From assembly GCA_001600095.1 (NCBI GenBank), contig BCIX01000004.1, positions 1,926,586 through 1,990,585 on the forward strand: a DNA stretch of 64,000 nt, read 5' to 3'. A program made the position numbers and the translations under genes. The DNA is from Bullera alba (Eukaryota > Basidiomycota > Tremellomycetes > Tremellales > Bulleraceae). The notes below the pieces were generated by a model. The model worked only from the letters and a program-made list of their open reading frames with translations, ran no database searches and had not been told where the DNA came from. Below, piece after piece: positions 53,490 to 64,000 of this stretch (position 1 is its first letter; each line of letters begins with the position of its first letter).

Positions 53490-55600
53490 ATGGCTACTCG
53501 GACTGCCAACATGAAACCTGCGCAAGAGCATCGCGAAAACGCAACCCCAGACTTTGTCCTCCCGGTCGTCGACCTCGAAGAAGCAGCTAGGTTCAAGCCC
53601 TCTAGAGTTCGTGGCAAGCATGTCATGTGGCTAGTGACCTTTGTGGCCGGCATGGGAGTGAGTAGATGTCCATGGTCATCGCTGACGAGCAGTTCACCAT
53701 GTTTGGATATGATCAAGGTGTCTTGAGCAGTCTTCTCACCTTGCCGTCTTTCCGAGAGACATTCCCGTCGACGGCAACTGGCTTTGGATACGCACAATCC
53801 CTTCTGGTGGCGGTCTGTGAGTCGGATTCGACCTTGAATACGATGCTGACATTGCAGATCAACTGGGATGTATGCTTGGTGCGCTGCTTAATCTGTACGC
53901 CGGTGATAAACTTGGCCGAATCAAGACGCTCTATGTGTAAGTTACCTCTCGAGGCTTCGCTGACTTTCAGCGCCGGTATCGGAATCATCATTGGCACCAT
54001 CCTTCAAGCCGCTTCAGTCAACTATGGCATGATGATCTTTGCTCGTATCTTCAACGGCATCTTCAACGGGATGCTCACATCTACTGTGCCGACGTACCAG
54101 TCCGAATGTTCCAGGCCCGAGAGGCGAGGACCGGATGTTATGATCTCTGCGACCGTCAACATCTTCGTGAGTCATTTCAATTGGTGCATAGCTGAAGATA
54201 AGGGTCTCATGTGTAGCTACTGGGTTGGGCTTGCTTTCTACTACAGTAAGCTTGTTCTAACTTCTCTCTTTGATCATCTGAGCTGACCTGTCTCATAGCC
54301 TCCGGTCAAATTTCCTGGCGATTCCCCGTCACTTTCCAATGTGTTTTCACCTTTGCCATGTGAGTACTCTGATTCCAGCTTTGCTGACGATCAGGCTCGG
54401 AGCAATGTGGGCATTCCGTGCACCTGAATCACCTCGATGGTTGGCTGCCAAAGGTCGACATGCCGAAGCTATTGCCGTTCTCGCTGCTCTGCAGAACGCT
54501 CCAGTGACCGACGCAGAGGTTCTCCGCACCTGGACTGGTATAGTCGAACTTAACGCCCAGTCTGTCGGCGATTTCGCTCTCAAGGAGTTGGCGACCAGCG
54601 GTCCTGCCCAACACCTCAGGCGAACACTCCTTGGAGTCCTCGCTCAGGCGTTCCAGCAGCTCACAGGTATCAAGTGAGTACACCACCAGTGAACTAGAGC
54701 TGATATCAGTCTCATCACCTACTATCTCACCTCGGTACTCGAAGACAACATGGGATTGGACGGCGAGATGTCGCGAATCATCGCAGGTGTCAACGGAACT
54801 TGCTACTTCCTCACCGCGTGAGTCCATGACCGGTACCAGGATCTGACCTTCCTCAGAGCCATCGCCATCTTTGTCATCGAGCGACTGGGAAGACGAAACC
54901 TGATGCTCTGGACCGCTGTTCTCATGGGAGCCACCATGGCTATCTTGGCTGGTCTCTACGAAGAGGTTTTCTCCGGCAACACGGCCGCACAAGTCATCTC
55001 TGTCCTTTGCTTGTTCTTGTTCAACTCCTGGTTCTCGGTCGGCTGGCTCGGTATCACTTGGCTATACCCAGCTGAGATTACGCCTTTGCGAATCCGAGCG
55101 GTGAGTTCTTCAGCAGAGGTTGAGAGCGACACTGATGGTGATTCAGCCTGCCAACGGTCTTTCTACTGCGTCCAACTGGCTGTGGAACTTCTTCGTGGTA
55201 TGTGGGCTTTGTGTAGTCGGCTATGCCGAGACTGACTTCTCTAGGTGATGGTGACTGGACCGATGTTCGCCAATATTCGATGGGGTACCTACGTCTTCTT
55301 CGCCGCGCTCAACTTCTTCCTCATCTGGCCGGTAGTCTACCTGTTCTTCCCCGAAACTAAGGGCAGATCCCTTGAAGAGGTGCGTTCCCGATCGATGACC
55401 TTTGCTGACAATATCAGCTGGACCTGATGTTCGCGGATTCCTACCACAACCACAAGAACGTCGTTAAGATGTCTACGTCGGGCGATGTGCCAAAGGTCCT
55501 GGCCCGCGATATTGAAGCCGGGACGGCAAAGCCAACAACCGAAAAGCGATCAGCCGTAGAGGAATCCCGGAGAGAGTCAGCCACCTCGACAGTCTCGTAG
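53490..55600 (+). CDS. MFS sugar porter (hexose/pentose-type transporter)
   Basis: Sugar transporter of the plasma membrane. Twelve exons: 53490-53657, 53693-53816, 53858-53936, 53971-54166, 54203-54245, 54299-54359, 54395-54673, 54710-54817, 54857-55100, 55147-55197, 55245-55379, 55418-55600; 556 residues. Motifs: FGYDQGVLSSLL in TM1, GDKLGRIKTLYV (the D-R/K-x-G-R type loop), RAPESPRWLAAKGRHAEA after TM6, FQQLTGINLITYY in TM7, and FPETKGRSLEE after TM12. The C-terminal tail is about 70 residues. Introns are 34-53 nt. Substrate undetermined; the xylanase and LPMO elsewhere in the window make a pentose possible but not shown. Confidence 0.88.
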
Positions 55601-56594
55601 TGTCGCATCGTACATCGTATGCAAACGACTCATGAACGTCAAGACACGCCGTCATGCCTATAAGTAGCTCCCAGCCCGTTGCTGTCGTTTTGTAATGCGA
55701 AAGTGTCCATCATAGTTTTCATCGTGTCGTAGGAAGTTACATGTTCGATACACGATCGTTTGAGGTGGTAGATGCCGACCGCTCTTCATCAGTATCACGT
55801 ATAGCAATAGGAGCATTATCGTACTCATAGTCGTTCCCTCTGAGATGGGTCCGGTCTCCTAATACCGCTAGAGCATCTCATAAAGTACAATTGGTGATCG
55901 AGGATCGATGAAGCCTTAGCCTTATAGCCTGTACTCGCAAGTTGAAGCGCTGAATATACGCGCTATGTATTGCTCTTACATGATCGGCCTCCGCTCAATT
56001 TCGGTTCCCGACGTACGACATGCTTAAATGCTTGCAAGGCGGAGTAGGACTGCCTGCTGGACGGGCACGGAGCTGGGCGCGGACTGTACAATCAGCCTGC
56101 CGAAGCCTGCCGATGGCTGCCGGTGGCTACTGTACTGTCATTTACCCTACTCAACCCTCCCTCTTCCTCCCTCACTCTCCTGCGACCTCCTGCAGCTCCG
56201 CCTGCCTCCTCAGGCTTCCTCCTGCAAGCAGCTTCAACACAGTTCAACACTCGTCGATCCCCCGGCAACACGGTGTGGCGTCGTGCCGTTAAGTCACAGG
56301 GTACGTGCCTGTTCAGGCCTGCTCGTGCCTGTCCCGCTTTGCACATTGCGGGGCTAACTAGGGCTGACTGACTGTGTTTATTCTGGGCCGCCGCCGTCCC
56401 GCCCACTTGTTGTGACTCGAGAGCTTGTGAGAGTCTGTGCACTGTGGGTGCCATCCTGTGCCATCCCGGTCAATCGGCCAGATACACCCCCGATCATCCA
56501 GAGTACAAGTAGAAATGGCGCAGTTAAGAAACGAGACCGCCAATCCACCTTCCTGTATTTGTTATCACCCACTGCTCGTTGCCCTCCATCCACC
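55601..56594. other. Intergenic region with CT-rich stretch
   Basis: Holds the 3' flank of the sugar porter and promoter of a small secreted-protein gene. A CCTCC/CTGC-rich stretch lies at about 56150-56235. Overlapping open frames there are low-complexity and not called. Confidence 0.4.
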
Positions 56595-57383
56595 ATGCAC
56601 CTCGCCCATATCTACACACTCATCACCATGGCGCTGCTAGCAGTAGCGCTCGCGGCGCCCGAAGCGCTACCAACGCCAAAGCCCGCGTCGAAACTTCGAC
56701 AGATGAGTCGGGCAGAGCTCAAGGCGAGGAACGAGCACCCAGAGCTATTTGGCAAACGACAGAACAACGAACCGGCAAAGAGTTATGCCCATGTGGAGAC
56801 TTGTGTCACATACCAAGACTCTACGACGACTCAATACGTCACCAACACGTTCTACAATACCATCCCGCCCTCGCCTTCACCATCTCCTCCTTCATCTCGA
56901 AAGCGTGGCTTGGGCGAGGGTCGATTCATTCTCGAAGCGGACGAAGTTGCATCGTATCTGATTGGAGGGGGCCAATTCGAGTAGTGAGTACAAGATGTAT
57001 TGACCTCGCTGAATCGTTCAGTGGTAATGGTACACTCTACGTCGACCTTGATTGGATGTCCCAGCTCGAAAAGTACTCTCGACCCAATCTTCAGGGTCGA
57101 GTGAGCCGCTACCTCAAGAATGCCGTCGGATCCGTCCTCATGCCCATAACCATCCCACACTACAAGACGTGGAAGAGGTCGCTCGACGAAGATGCCTTGT
57201 TCCACTTTACGCATCAGTGAGTTAGAACTATATTGACGTTGCTGACGAGTCAGGACGGCCATCAGGGCGGTCGACATCGAGCAACTGGAGCAGGCTCTTT
57301 TGGCAAGACCAGACTTCACCGAGGTTCAGTTCCTCGGCGTCAAGGTGGACCGAAAGTTCTTGGAAGTAGCGACGTCGTTCTGA
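56595..57383 (+). CDS. Secreted protein of unknown family with dibasic sites
   Basis: Exons 56595-56983, 57022-57216, 57254-57383; 237 residues. Signal peptide MHLAHIYTLITMALLAVALAAP. A polar region ends in ELFGKRQ, a likely Kex2 site, and a second dibasic site lies in SSRKRGLGEG after a Ser/Pro linker. The C-terminal half (ADEVASYLIGGGQFEYGNG to the end) is mixed alpha/beta without Cys and has no motif I can name. Splice phases agree and both introns have GCTGA-type branch points, so the model is sound although the function is not known. Confidence 0.6.
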
Positions 57384-57605
57384 GCACATGAACAATCATA
57401 GAGCTGCTATGGCTGGGATCTCGCGAGGCTTTGAGAAAGACTGGACTTATATTGGTGTACTTACTGAAAATGCAATAGACTACGATCGGCAGACTACGAG
57501 ATACCTCTCTAGCCACGACAGCATCCAGACCTTCCAAATCTCAGGAGACTATTCTGCATTTCACTTAACAACTACGTCTTCGATACAACACCACAATCAC
57601 TACAA

Positions 57606-59109
57606 CTAATATGTCCCGTAATCCTTACCAGCCAGGAATCGCTTAATGTCCAAAGCCTCAGCGCGGGACTTTGACTTTGGATCGAAGAATGGCTTCTCCG
57701 CCAAGGAAGACACTCTAGTGCCCTACAACAGTCAGTACTGACCGCGATGGGCGCGACTCACGTGTCGTTCTCCGTCATAATCGTAAGACACAGTGTGAAT
57801 GGTCGATCGGTTGTCCCAGATGGCGGATGTGCCGGGGGTCCAGTGGAAACGGATCTGAATGTCGGTGGATCGCTCGTAAACGCCGTATAGGTAGTTGAGG
57901 AGAGCGTCGGACTCTGGTTTGTCGAAGCCTTCGATACCGACAGTCATGGCTTGGTTGACTGGAAGAGGGAGAGAGAAGATCAGCTTTTTGTCTTTGCGAT
58001 CGACTGCGGACTTACTCCAGAGAGCTTTCCACCCTGTAGCGGCGTTGGTCCTGATCAGAGGATGGACACGAGTGACGAAAGTAGGTTCGGCGTCTGGGTT
58101 GTTCTCGTCCTTGTACTTGTGCGCAGAGCGGTAGATACCACTGGATGTCAGCCCAAAGATGCTACATTGCAACTCACTTTAGACCCTCAAGAACCTTTTG
58201 AAGTCCGGGCGATAGCTTATCGAACGCAGCATAGCCAGATGCCCACAGTGTGTCACCGCCCTGCATGCTTTTAGCCTCAGATCAGGTGGTCTGGTTCACT
58301 TACAACTTCGGGGACTGTGTCTTGGTGAAGGTGGGTGTAGCCTGGAGGGTAAGCCTCGTGAACGAGATCGGTATGCCAGCCTGTTCATCAGCGATTGTTC
58401 TGTAGGTTCGGACATACCGAATTGACCTCCTCCGTAAGGCACTCTCCAACTCCTGCCCTTTAGGATCGTATCTTTTCGACCCTGCTCCCAGATCAGGGAG
58501 ACACCTCCTCCCACGCCTGGCACCTGAGGAGCCTGTGGATGTCGTTCGATCTCGCCGTGACCTCGCCGTCAGCACTGAAGCCTGCCTTGCAACTCACCAA
58601 GGTACAAGCCAAGTTCCTGTTGCTGTTGAGGAGAGATGTCTTGGTCCCGGAAGAAGACCACCGATCGCTCTGCGACAAGTAATGCTAGCTCATCTCGCTG
58701 TTGATCGGTCAAGTCCTTCAGCTGGAGCCCGATGATCTCGGTCTAAGTGGGATATCAGTACATCCGTGGTATGATCAGCCTGGAGTTGACTCACACCGAT
58801 GTGAGTCGAAAGATGCTTGACCTCCTTGGCGGCAGAGAACAATGCCTTCTTGTCTTTGTCGGCTCTGGTGGCAGGGTCGACATACTCTCTCAGCTCAGTC
58901 CTGATCCCCGCCACTTGTTGCACGAATTCTGGCTTTGGGGGAAAGTAGGGGTACCCCTTGGAGAGATCGATTCCAGCCTTCTGGTATCGCTTCAGAGTGT
59001 TGTCGGGAGGAAGATGAAGATCGTCGACGGTAAGCGATTGGAGGCGCTTTTTCAGATCGGCAATATCCTCTACCGGCGCCGGGGTGTTGTCAAGTGCGAT
59101 GGGAGCCAT
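57606..59109 (-). CDS. TauD/TfdA-family 2-oxoglutarate dioxygenase (sulfonate dioxygenase-like)
   Basis: Fe(II)/2-oxoglutarate dioxygenase; the yeast relative Jlp1 releases sulfite from taurine and other sulfonates. Exons: 58795-59109, 58598-58742, 58418-58561, 58304-58380, 58178-58260, 58016-58140, 57762-57958, 57606-57722; 400 residues. The iron ligands His and Asp lie in GWHTDLVHEAYPPGY; the distal His is in NRSTIHTVSYDYDGER. The N-terminal LHLPPDNTLKRYQKAGIDLSKGYPYFP is typical of fungal members. A further Met (59145) is in frame; I prefer 59109 for its GCCATGG context. Divergent from the permease at 59603, which suggests joint control of uptake and breakdown. Confidence 0.85.
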
Positions 59110-59602
59110 GGCGGATGTGTTATCGTGAACGATACCGAAAAACATCGATCATGACTGGCTGCTTATAACCTGACGATGTCAGAAGAGGCTGACTGATGCT
59201 TACAGAGATGCTTACTCATGCCTCAAGGCGACATTCAGCGCAATCAATCGCCGAATAGACAACTCGGACAAATCGCGGCTTCGGCTTCGCGCGAAATGGT
59301 GTTCGGATGGCGCAAGATTCGGGAGTCGACACTATCAAAGCTATCCCAAGCACATCATACCCTCGTCCGCGTACGCATCTGGACACATGCGTTCGACATT
59401 GCTTGGCAAAGATAAGGACGATGGTGCCAGTCCGACTCAGCAGATGGTTGGCAATCCGGAAATAGCTTTCCGCCGTCCAATCGGGGAGGTGCCTGATGCG
59501 ATCGTGCAACTGACGATCCCTAATCCTAGATCCTTCCAGATTCTATATGAGACAGCCCCCTGAGCTAGCGCTGATCTTTCATCCCTCGCAGATCTCCTCA
59601 CA
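59110..59602. promoter_or_regulatory. Shared divergent promoter of dioxygenase and permease
   Basis: 493 bp between two divergent start codons. It contains CGGCTTCGGCTTCGCG (about 59276-59290), the same CGG-type repeat seen before the Zn2Cys6 regulator and the lipase. Confidence 0.4.
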
Positions 59603-61694
59603 ATGTCCAAGACGCACTCCACTCCGGAGGTGCTTCCACAGGAATTGGTCAACCGCGATGTTCAAGCCCTCAACGAGTCAGGTGTGGTTCACAAAGCCAC
59701 CTGGAAGGGCCGAGTATGGGACACGCTCGACCTTCAAGACCCCAAGGAGCGAAAGATGATGTTCAAGGTCGACGCCATCATCTTGACTCTCGCCTCGGTG
59801 AGTGAATCCGATACGCGCGGTGCTGACTTGGCAGCTTGGCTACTTTATCAAGAACTTGGATCAAACCAATGTCAATTCGGCAGTAAGTACGGCCGAGTCG
59901 TTACGACGGATGAAACTGACTTGTTTCAGTTCCTCTCGGGTATGAAAGAAGACCTCAACATGCACGGCAACGAGCTCGTCACTGCAGTCACCCTTTGGAA
60001 TGTCGGCTATGTTATTGGTCAGATCCCGATCAATCTGATACTCACACGAGTTGATCCCAGATGGGTCATTCCAACCGTGAGTCAACACCTCTGGGGACGT
60101 GATCGGAGCTCAATATAACAGCTCGAGCTTGTATGGGGTTTGTTGACCCTGCTCAACTACCTGGTCAAAGACGTCAAGGCACTGTACGCGATTCGCTTCC
60201 TCGTCGGTCTATTCGAGTGAGTTCTGCGTCATCAGCCTGAGCTTACATTAGGTCTGGCTTCTACCCCGCCATTCACTACATCTTGGGTAGTTGGTACACT
60301 CCAAGAGAGATTGGTAAACGAGCGATGATCTTCTGGCTTGCTGGAACGATAGGTAAGTCAGCTTCAATGATCATAGCTGATGTAAAGGACAAATGTTCTC
60401 TGGTATCTTACAAGCCGCTACGTATAAGAACCTCGATGGTATACACGGTATCGCGGGATGGAGGTACGTTCTGTCCTGGAGACGTGAACTGACAATAAGG
60501 TGGCTGTTCATCGTCGACGCTGTAATCACCCTACCCATCGCTGTTGCTGGATACTTCTTGTATCCATCGCTACCTCTGCAAGGAAAGAAAGCGTGGTGGC
60601 TCACAGCAGAGGTGAGTCGGCTTCTGTAGATCGAGGCTAATCTGCAGGAGCATCAATTGTCACGCGATCGCCTTGTCAACTACGGAAAAGCGGGAAAGAC
60701 TCCTTGGACTTGGTCCAGAGTTCGAACTCTCTTTGGTCACTGGCATACATACCTCTTGCGTGAGTTCACCTCCCCGGACGGCGCTGACACCTAGCCGTCA
60801 TTTACGTCCTCTGGAACAATGCGTATCCTCAGAATCCCGTCGGATATTGGCTACGGTCCTTCAACGACAAGAAGAACCCACCCAAGCCAGGCACTACGTT
60901 CACCGTTCAAGAAATCAATCAACGTGAGTGAGACGTCTCAAGCGTAGCTGAAGAGCAGTACCTTTACCTGGTCAGGGTATCTTCATCGTCGTAGCCCTCT
61001 CTTGGGCATGGCTGTCTGATGGACCTTTGAGAGGCAGACGTTGGCCATTTATCTACATCGGAGCCGTCATCTCGGTATGTTTAAGGGAGACTGTCCAAGC
61101 TGATCTCAGATCATCTTCGCTGCTGTCTTGCGTCAGAGAGATCTATACGAAACCCCGATCTGGGGAACAATGGTTCTTTATTGGTTCTGCATAATAGGGG
61201 TGAGTCAATATTGGGGATCACCGCTGACAAGCAGTGTGGAGCGGGACCACTCATCCTCACTTGGATCAACGAGATCTGCGCAGCCGACACAGAGAAGCGA
61301 GCGGTCCTCGTTGCCGCTGCGAATGATCTGGCTTATGTTGTACAGTGTGTGGTGAGTACAGTTGTAGGTGAGCATGCTGACATCAGGCGCCCAACTTTGT
61401 GTGGAAGACGGTCGACTTTCCCAAAGCGAAGAAGGGTTGGACGTGGTCTATCGTCCTTAACGTCATTCTCAGTGAGTTAAAGACAACATATGTTGCTGAC
61501 GTACAGTGCTCTGGACCTCGACTGTGTTGCTGCTCCTTCGATTTGATAGGAAGAAGGCGCTTCGCGGCGAAGAGCATTTCCCCAGCCCGTCAAGTCCGGT
61601 GGAGGATATCGAGAGCAAGAGTGAGGTGTCGGACACCTTGGACCAAGTGGCTGTCTTGGAGAGAGAGGTACAGGCGAAGAATGCGCTGCGATAG
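59603..61694 (+). CDS. MFS permease, Dal5 family, candidate sulfonate transporter
   Basis: Fourteen exons: 59603-59797, 59835-59882, 59930-60076, 60122-60216, 60252-60352, 60388-60463, 60500-60611, 60648-60759, 60795-60923, 60959-61074, 61110-61199, 61235-61351, 61387-61471, 61507-61694; 536 residues. TM1 region [16 protein letters not shown] and [19 protein letters not shown] are characteristic of the Dal5/Fen2/Tna1/Vht1 group. Further on: [66 protein letters not shown]. The C-terminal tail is acidic. The family includes pantothenate, biotin, nicotinate, allantoate and organosulfur carriers; the sulfonate assignment rests only on the divergent TauD neighbour. Introns are mostly 34-52 nt. Confidence 0.82.
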
Positions 61695-62990
61695 GGATCA
61701 GCTTTGGATTTGTCGGTATTTGTTAGGTCATAGAGTAGCTGCAAGGGAAATTGCGAAATGCAATCGGTCTTCTACTTCATCGTGATTGTCCCAGGTCAGA
61801 CTCGTTGGTCAGCAAGTGTAGAGGCGACTGGACTGGAGAGCAATCTGAGAAACGGATCCTTCGCGAGTATATCAAGAGATCATGTTGGGGTCGGCGTAGA
61901 AGTACTGTTATTAGGGGCTGGCCCTGCCTAGCCAGTGTCTCCTCTGCCGCGGACTTTACATGTACAGTACATTGTCTCATGTTCTGACGAAGCATGTCAT
62001 TCCGCGGGCTTTGAAGCGGATCAACAGGAAACGACCTCGACACTCAAATCTCAATCGACACTCGACAGCAGAATCGCAGATCTACCCGCAGACGCTTAGC
62101 GTATAGCCCGTACGGTGCGGCTCTGACGCGCTTAAGCGCTTATCACTTTTGATGACACGTCATGCCATGTCATCTCCCCGAAGTAAACTCGCGGATCTAG
62201 ATCTGCTACCAGCTGCTCAGGTTGTCTGCCGCTTGCTTCACCGATGATCTCCACATAGTTGATTACAACAATCAAAACACTTGTACTGATCTGCTTCGAC
62301 TACCACCCTTCTACCATGCAAGGGAAATACACGACCCGGCCAGTCACTACACTCGAATGATGCGCTCAGCAGGATGACATCTCTGGCGATATTCAAGCCG
62401 CTGCAAGTCACTCCTTGCTCGCACCGACCACTTTTCACAGGATGGCTGATATGACTGATGGAAGAAATGGAAGATCAGGCATGATGACGAGGGTCAATCT
62501 AGAGCCTCCGGGAGGCTGTGCGGGATGGAGTGAACGAGAGAGCGGCGAGAATATCGCCTCTTCAGACCAACCCCTTAGGCGCTCAGTCTTGGCTCGAGGC
62601 AGTGATGTCCGTTGATAGATTTGTCTGGCCCAACAAGTGAGTTCACTACGGCGAGACCGAGGCCTACTGATGAACTATCCCGCTACAGAGTCTTGAAGGG
62701 ATACTCAACTGGTAAAGCATTCTCCCCTTGCTGATCAACTCTCGACAGATTACCTACGACCCCGGGGATGATCTATGAAACGCCTTTGACCCGTGTTTCA
62801 AGGAGCGATAGCACGGAGTCGCGAATCTACGACGTTCCAGGAGTTGCAACACCGATCATGGACTATGCTATAAGTACGGCGCATGAGGCCTTTTACGACA
62901 GCCATCCCCATTCATCGGTCTTTCATCTTCGCCTCAACTTCATCTTGATACACGGACTGGTTCCTGTAACCCCACCACACTCCTTTCATC
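61695..62990. other. Intergenic region
   Basis: About 1.3 kb between same-strand genes, including the LPMO promoter. No gene with family support; short open frames lack introns and motifs. Confidence 0.4.
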
Positions 62991-64000
62991 ATGTCGTTCC
63001 TGCTACTGGCCATGACTGTCGTTCCTGCCTACTTCACTATGGTTCAAGGCCATATGGCCGTCTGGCATTCATCCGTCTATGGTTTCGATCAGCCCTACGA
63101 ACCGGTCACACCTCTTGCCAACAAACCGTTCGGAGACTGGGTAGGTTCAAGAACTCCTCTCCCTACATGTATGACTCGTACCAGTGGCTTACTATCCTTT
63201 GTGTTCTAGTGGTTCCACGGCAATGCCAACGACAATCCTACCGAAGTCATGTCTCTGGTCCCGGGAAGCGATCTTACCGTCGAACTTGCTTGTCGCAAAG
63301 CTCATAGCTCTTACGGAGGTGGACAGGCTACCGCGGATGCCTGTCCTATCGACTCTGGTGCCTATCATGCGGGTGGTACAACAGACGTCAAGAGCGGCTG
63401 GGAGGGAAACTCGGAGAGCTCTCTGCTTGGCTGCGCCATGGCAATCGCCTTCAAACCCAACGCTGCGGATGTTCAACCCGAAGACTTCACTGTCATGTCT
63501 GTTCAAGAAAGGTGTGTTCGACAACGGATGACCACCTTCGCTCTACCCTCCAATCTACCCGCTTGTCCAGAAGGTGGTTGTACATGCGCCTGGTTCTGGC
63601 AGGGCAAGAACTCGGCACTCGAGATGTACATGACCGGATTCCGGTGTGATGTCGAAGGTGGAGCTCAAGGCGGCAACTATCCTACTCCAGCACCTCCTAA
63701 ACGAGGCGGAGACTTCAGTGGACCGACTCAACCGATGTACTGGGCCAACACACCAACAAACCTCGACTACACCCCCACATACGAGACCAAGCCTTCGTAC
63801 AACTCTGCTTTTGGCTGGAAGAATGGAGCCCAGACTTCTGCTTTCGGCGCTGGAGGTTCAGTCAACCCGAACGGTGCTCCTAATCTTGTTGCAAACTCGA
63901 CGGCGGTGACTCCTAGGCCCAGTTCTAGCTCTGGCCCTGTGATTGAGAATGACGAGGAGGAGCTTCTGGAGGAGCCTGAGGAAGAGGCGGAGGTGGAACC
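62991..64000 (+). CDS. Secreted AA14-like lytic polysaccharide monooxygenase, 3' end beyond window
   Basis: Copper oxidase likely acting on xylan-coated cellulose. Exon 1 62991-63140 and exon 2 from 63210 to the edge, at least 313 residues seen. Signal peptide MSFLLLAMTVVPAYFTMVQG ends before His, giving the N-terminal His of LPMOs: HMAVWHSSVYGFDQPYEP. The splice junction forms FGDWWFHGN. Later CTCAWFWQGKNSALEMYMTGFRC matches the conserved end of AA14 domains. After the domain come a Pro/Ser-rich linker and, at the edge, a strongly acidic run (EEEELLEEPEEEAEVE). Assigned to AA14 by the N-terminal motif and the CAWFW/MYMxGF block; a related copper-binding surface protein is possible. Confidence 0.75.

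Overview
The window is nuclear DNA of a fungus, most likely a basidiomycete yeast of the Tremellomycetes. Genes lie close together on both strands and are cut by many very short introns, often 33-60 nt, of the form GTRAGT...CTGAC/CTAAC...YAG. The gene content (Zn2Cys6 regulator, Dal5-type permeases, UNC93-like transporters, an AA14-like LPMO, TauD dioxygenase) is fungal. I found no prokaryotic operon features, rRNA, CRISPR array or convincing tRNA. Splice sites were assigned by hand from consensus, reading-frame continuity and protein family fit.

Layout. 1-0.84 kb: start of a secreted or surface Ser/Thr/Pro-rich protein that runs off the left edge. 1.27-5.93 kb: tandem pair of UNC93-like membrane transporters with eight exons of identical lengths. 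7.5-12.5 kb: a NYN-domain putative RNase and a SET-domain lysine methyltransferase. 13.0-16.3 kb: tandem pair of pyridoxal-reductase-like aldo/keto reductases, again with eight exons of identical lengths. 16.7-27.5 kb: an unusual repetitive region described below. 28.2-34.8 kb: Na+/H+ antiporter, arrestin-like protein, amino-acid permease. 35.8-39.3 kb: small secreted Cys-rich protein and a Dal5-type MFS permease. 39.6-45.8 kb: secreted PAF-acetylhydrolase-like lipase, a 14-exon Zn2Cys6 regulator, a secreted histidine acid phosphatase. 46.2-48.3 kb: GFA/CENP-V protein and a GH10 xylanase. 49.3-55.6 kb: BAHD-like acyltransferase, paraoxonase-like protein, sugar porter. 56.6-61.7 kb: small secreted protein, then a divergent pair of TauD dioxygenase and Dal5-family permease that looks like a sulfonate-use module. 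63.0 kb to the right edge: an AA14-like LPMO.

The outstanding region is 16.7-27.5 kb, where four related genes (A-D, all minus strand) encode short proteins of unknown function: a coiled coil ending in a VE(D/Q)LC motif, an acidic Ser-rich stretch, then a basic tail. A, C and D have a cassette directly after the stop codon that I read as a spliceosomal intron of about 467-484 nt in the 3' UTR. There are nine copies: none in gene B, one in C, three in A, five in D. Each copy carries the same set of RNA helices, with compensatory base changes between copies, and its predicted branch point (CTGAC) lies in the loop of a terminal hairpin whose stem contains the 3' splice site. In D, intron and short exon have been amplified together in tandem. 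I know of no described family matching these proteins or these introns. Many of the remaining genes act at the cell surface or outside the cell (transporters, xylanase, LPMO, lipase, phosphatase), as expected of a saprotrophic or plant-associated yeast.
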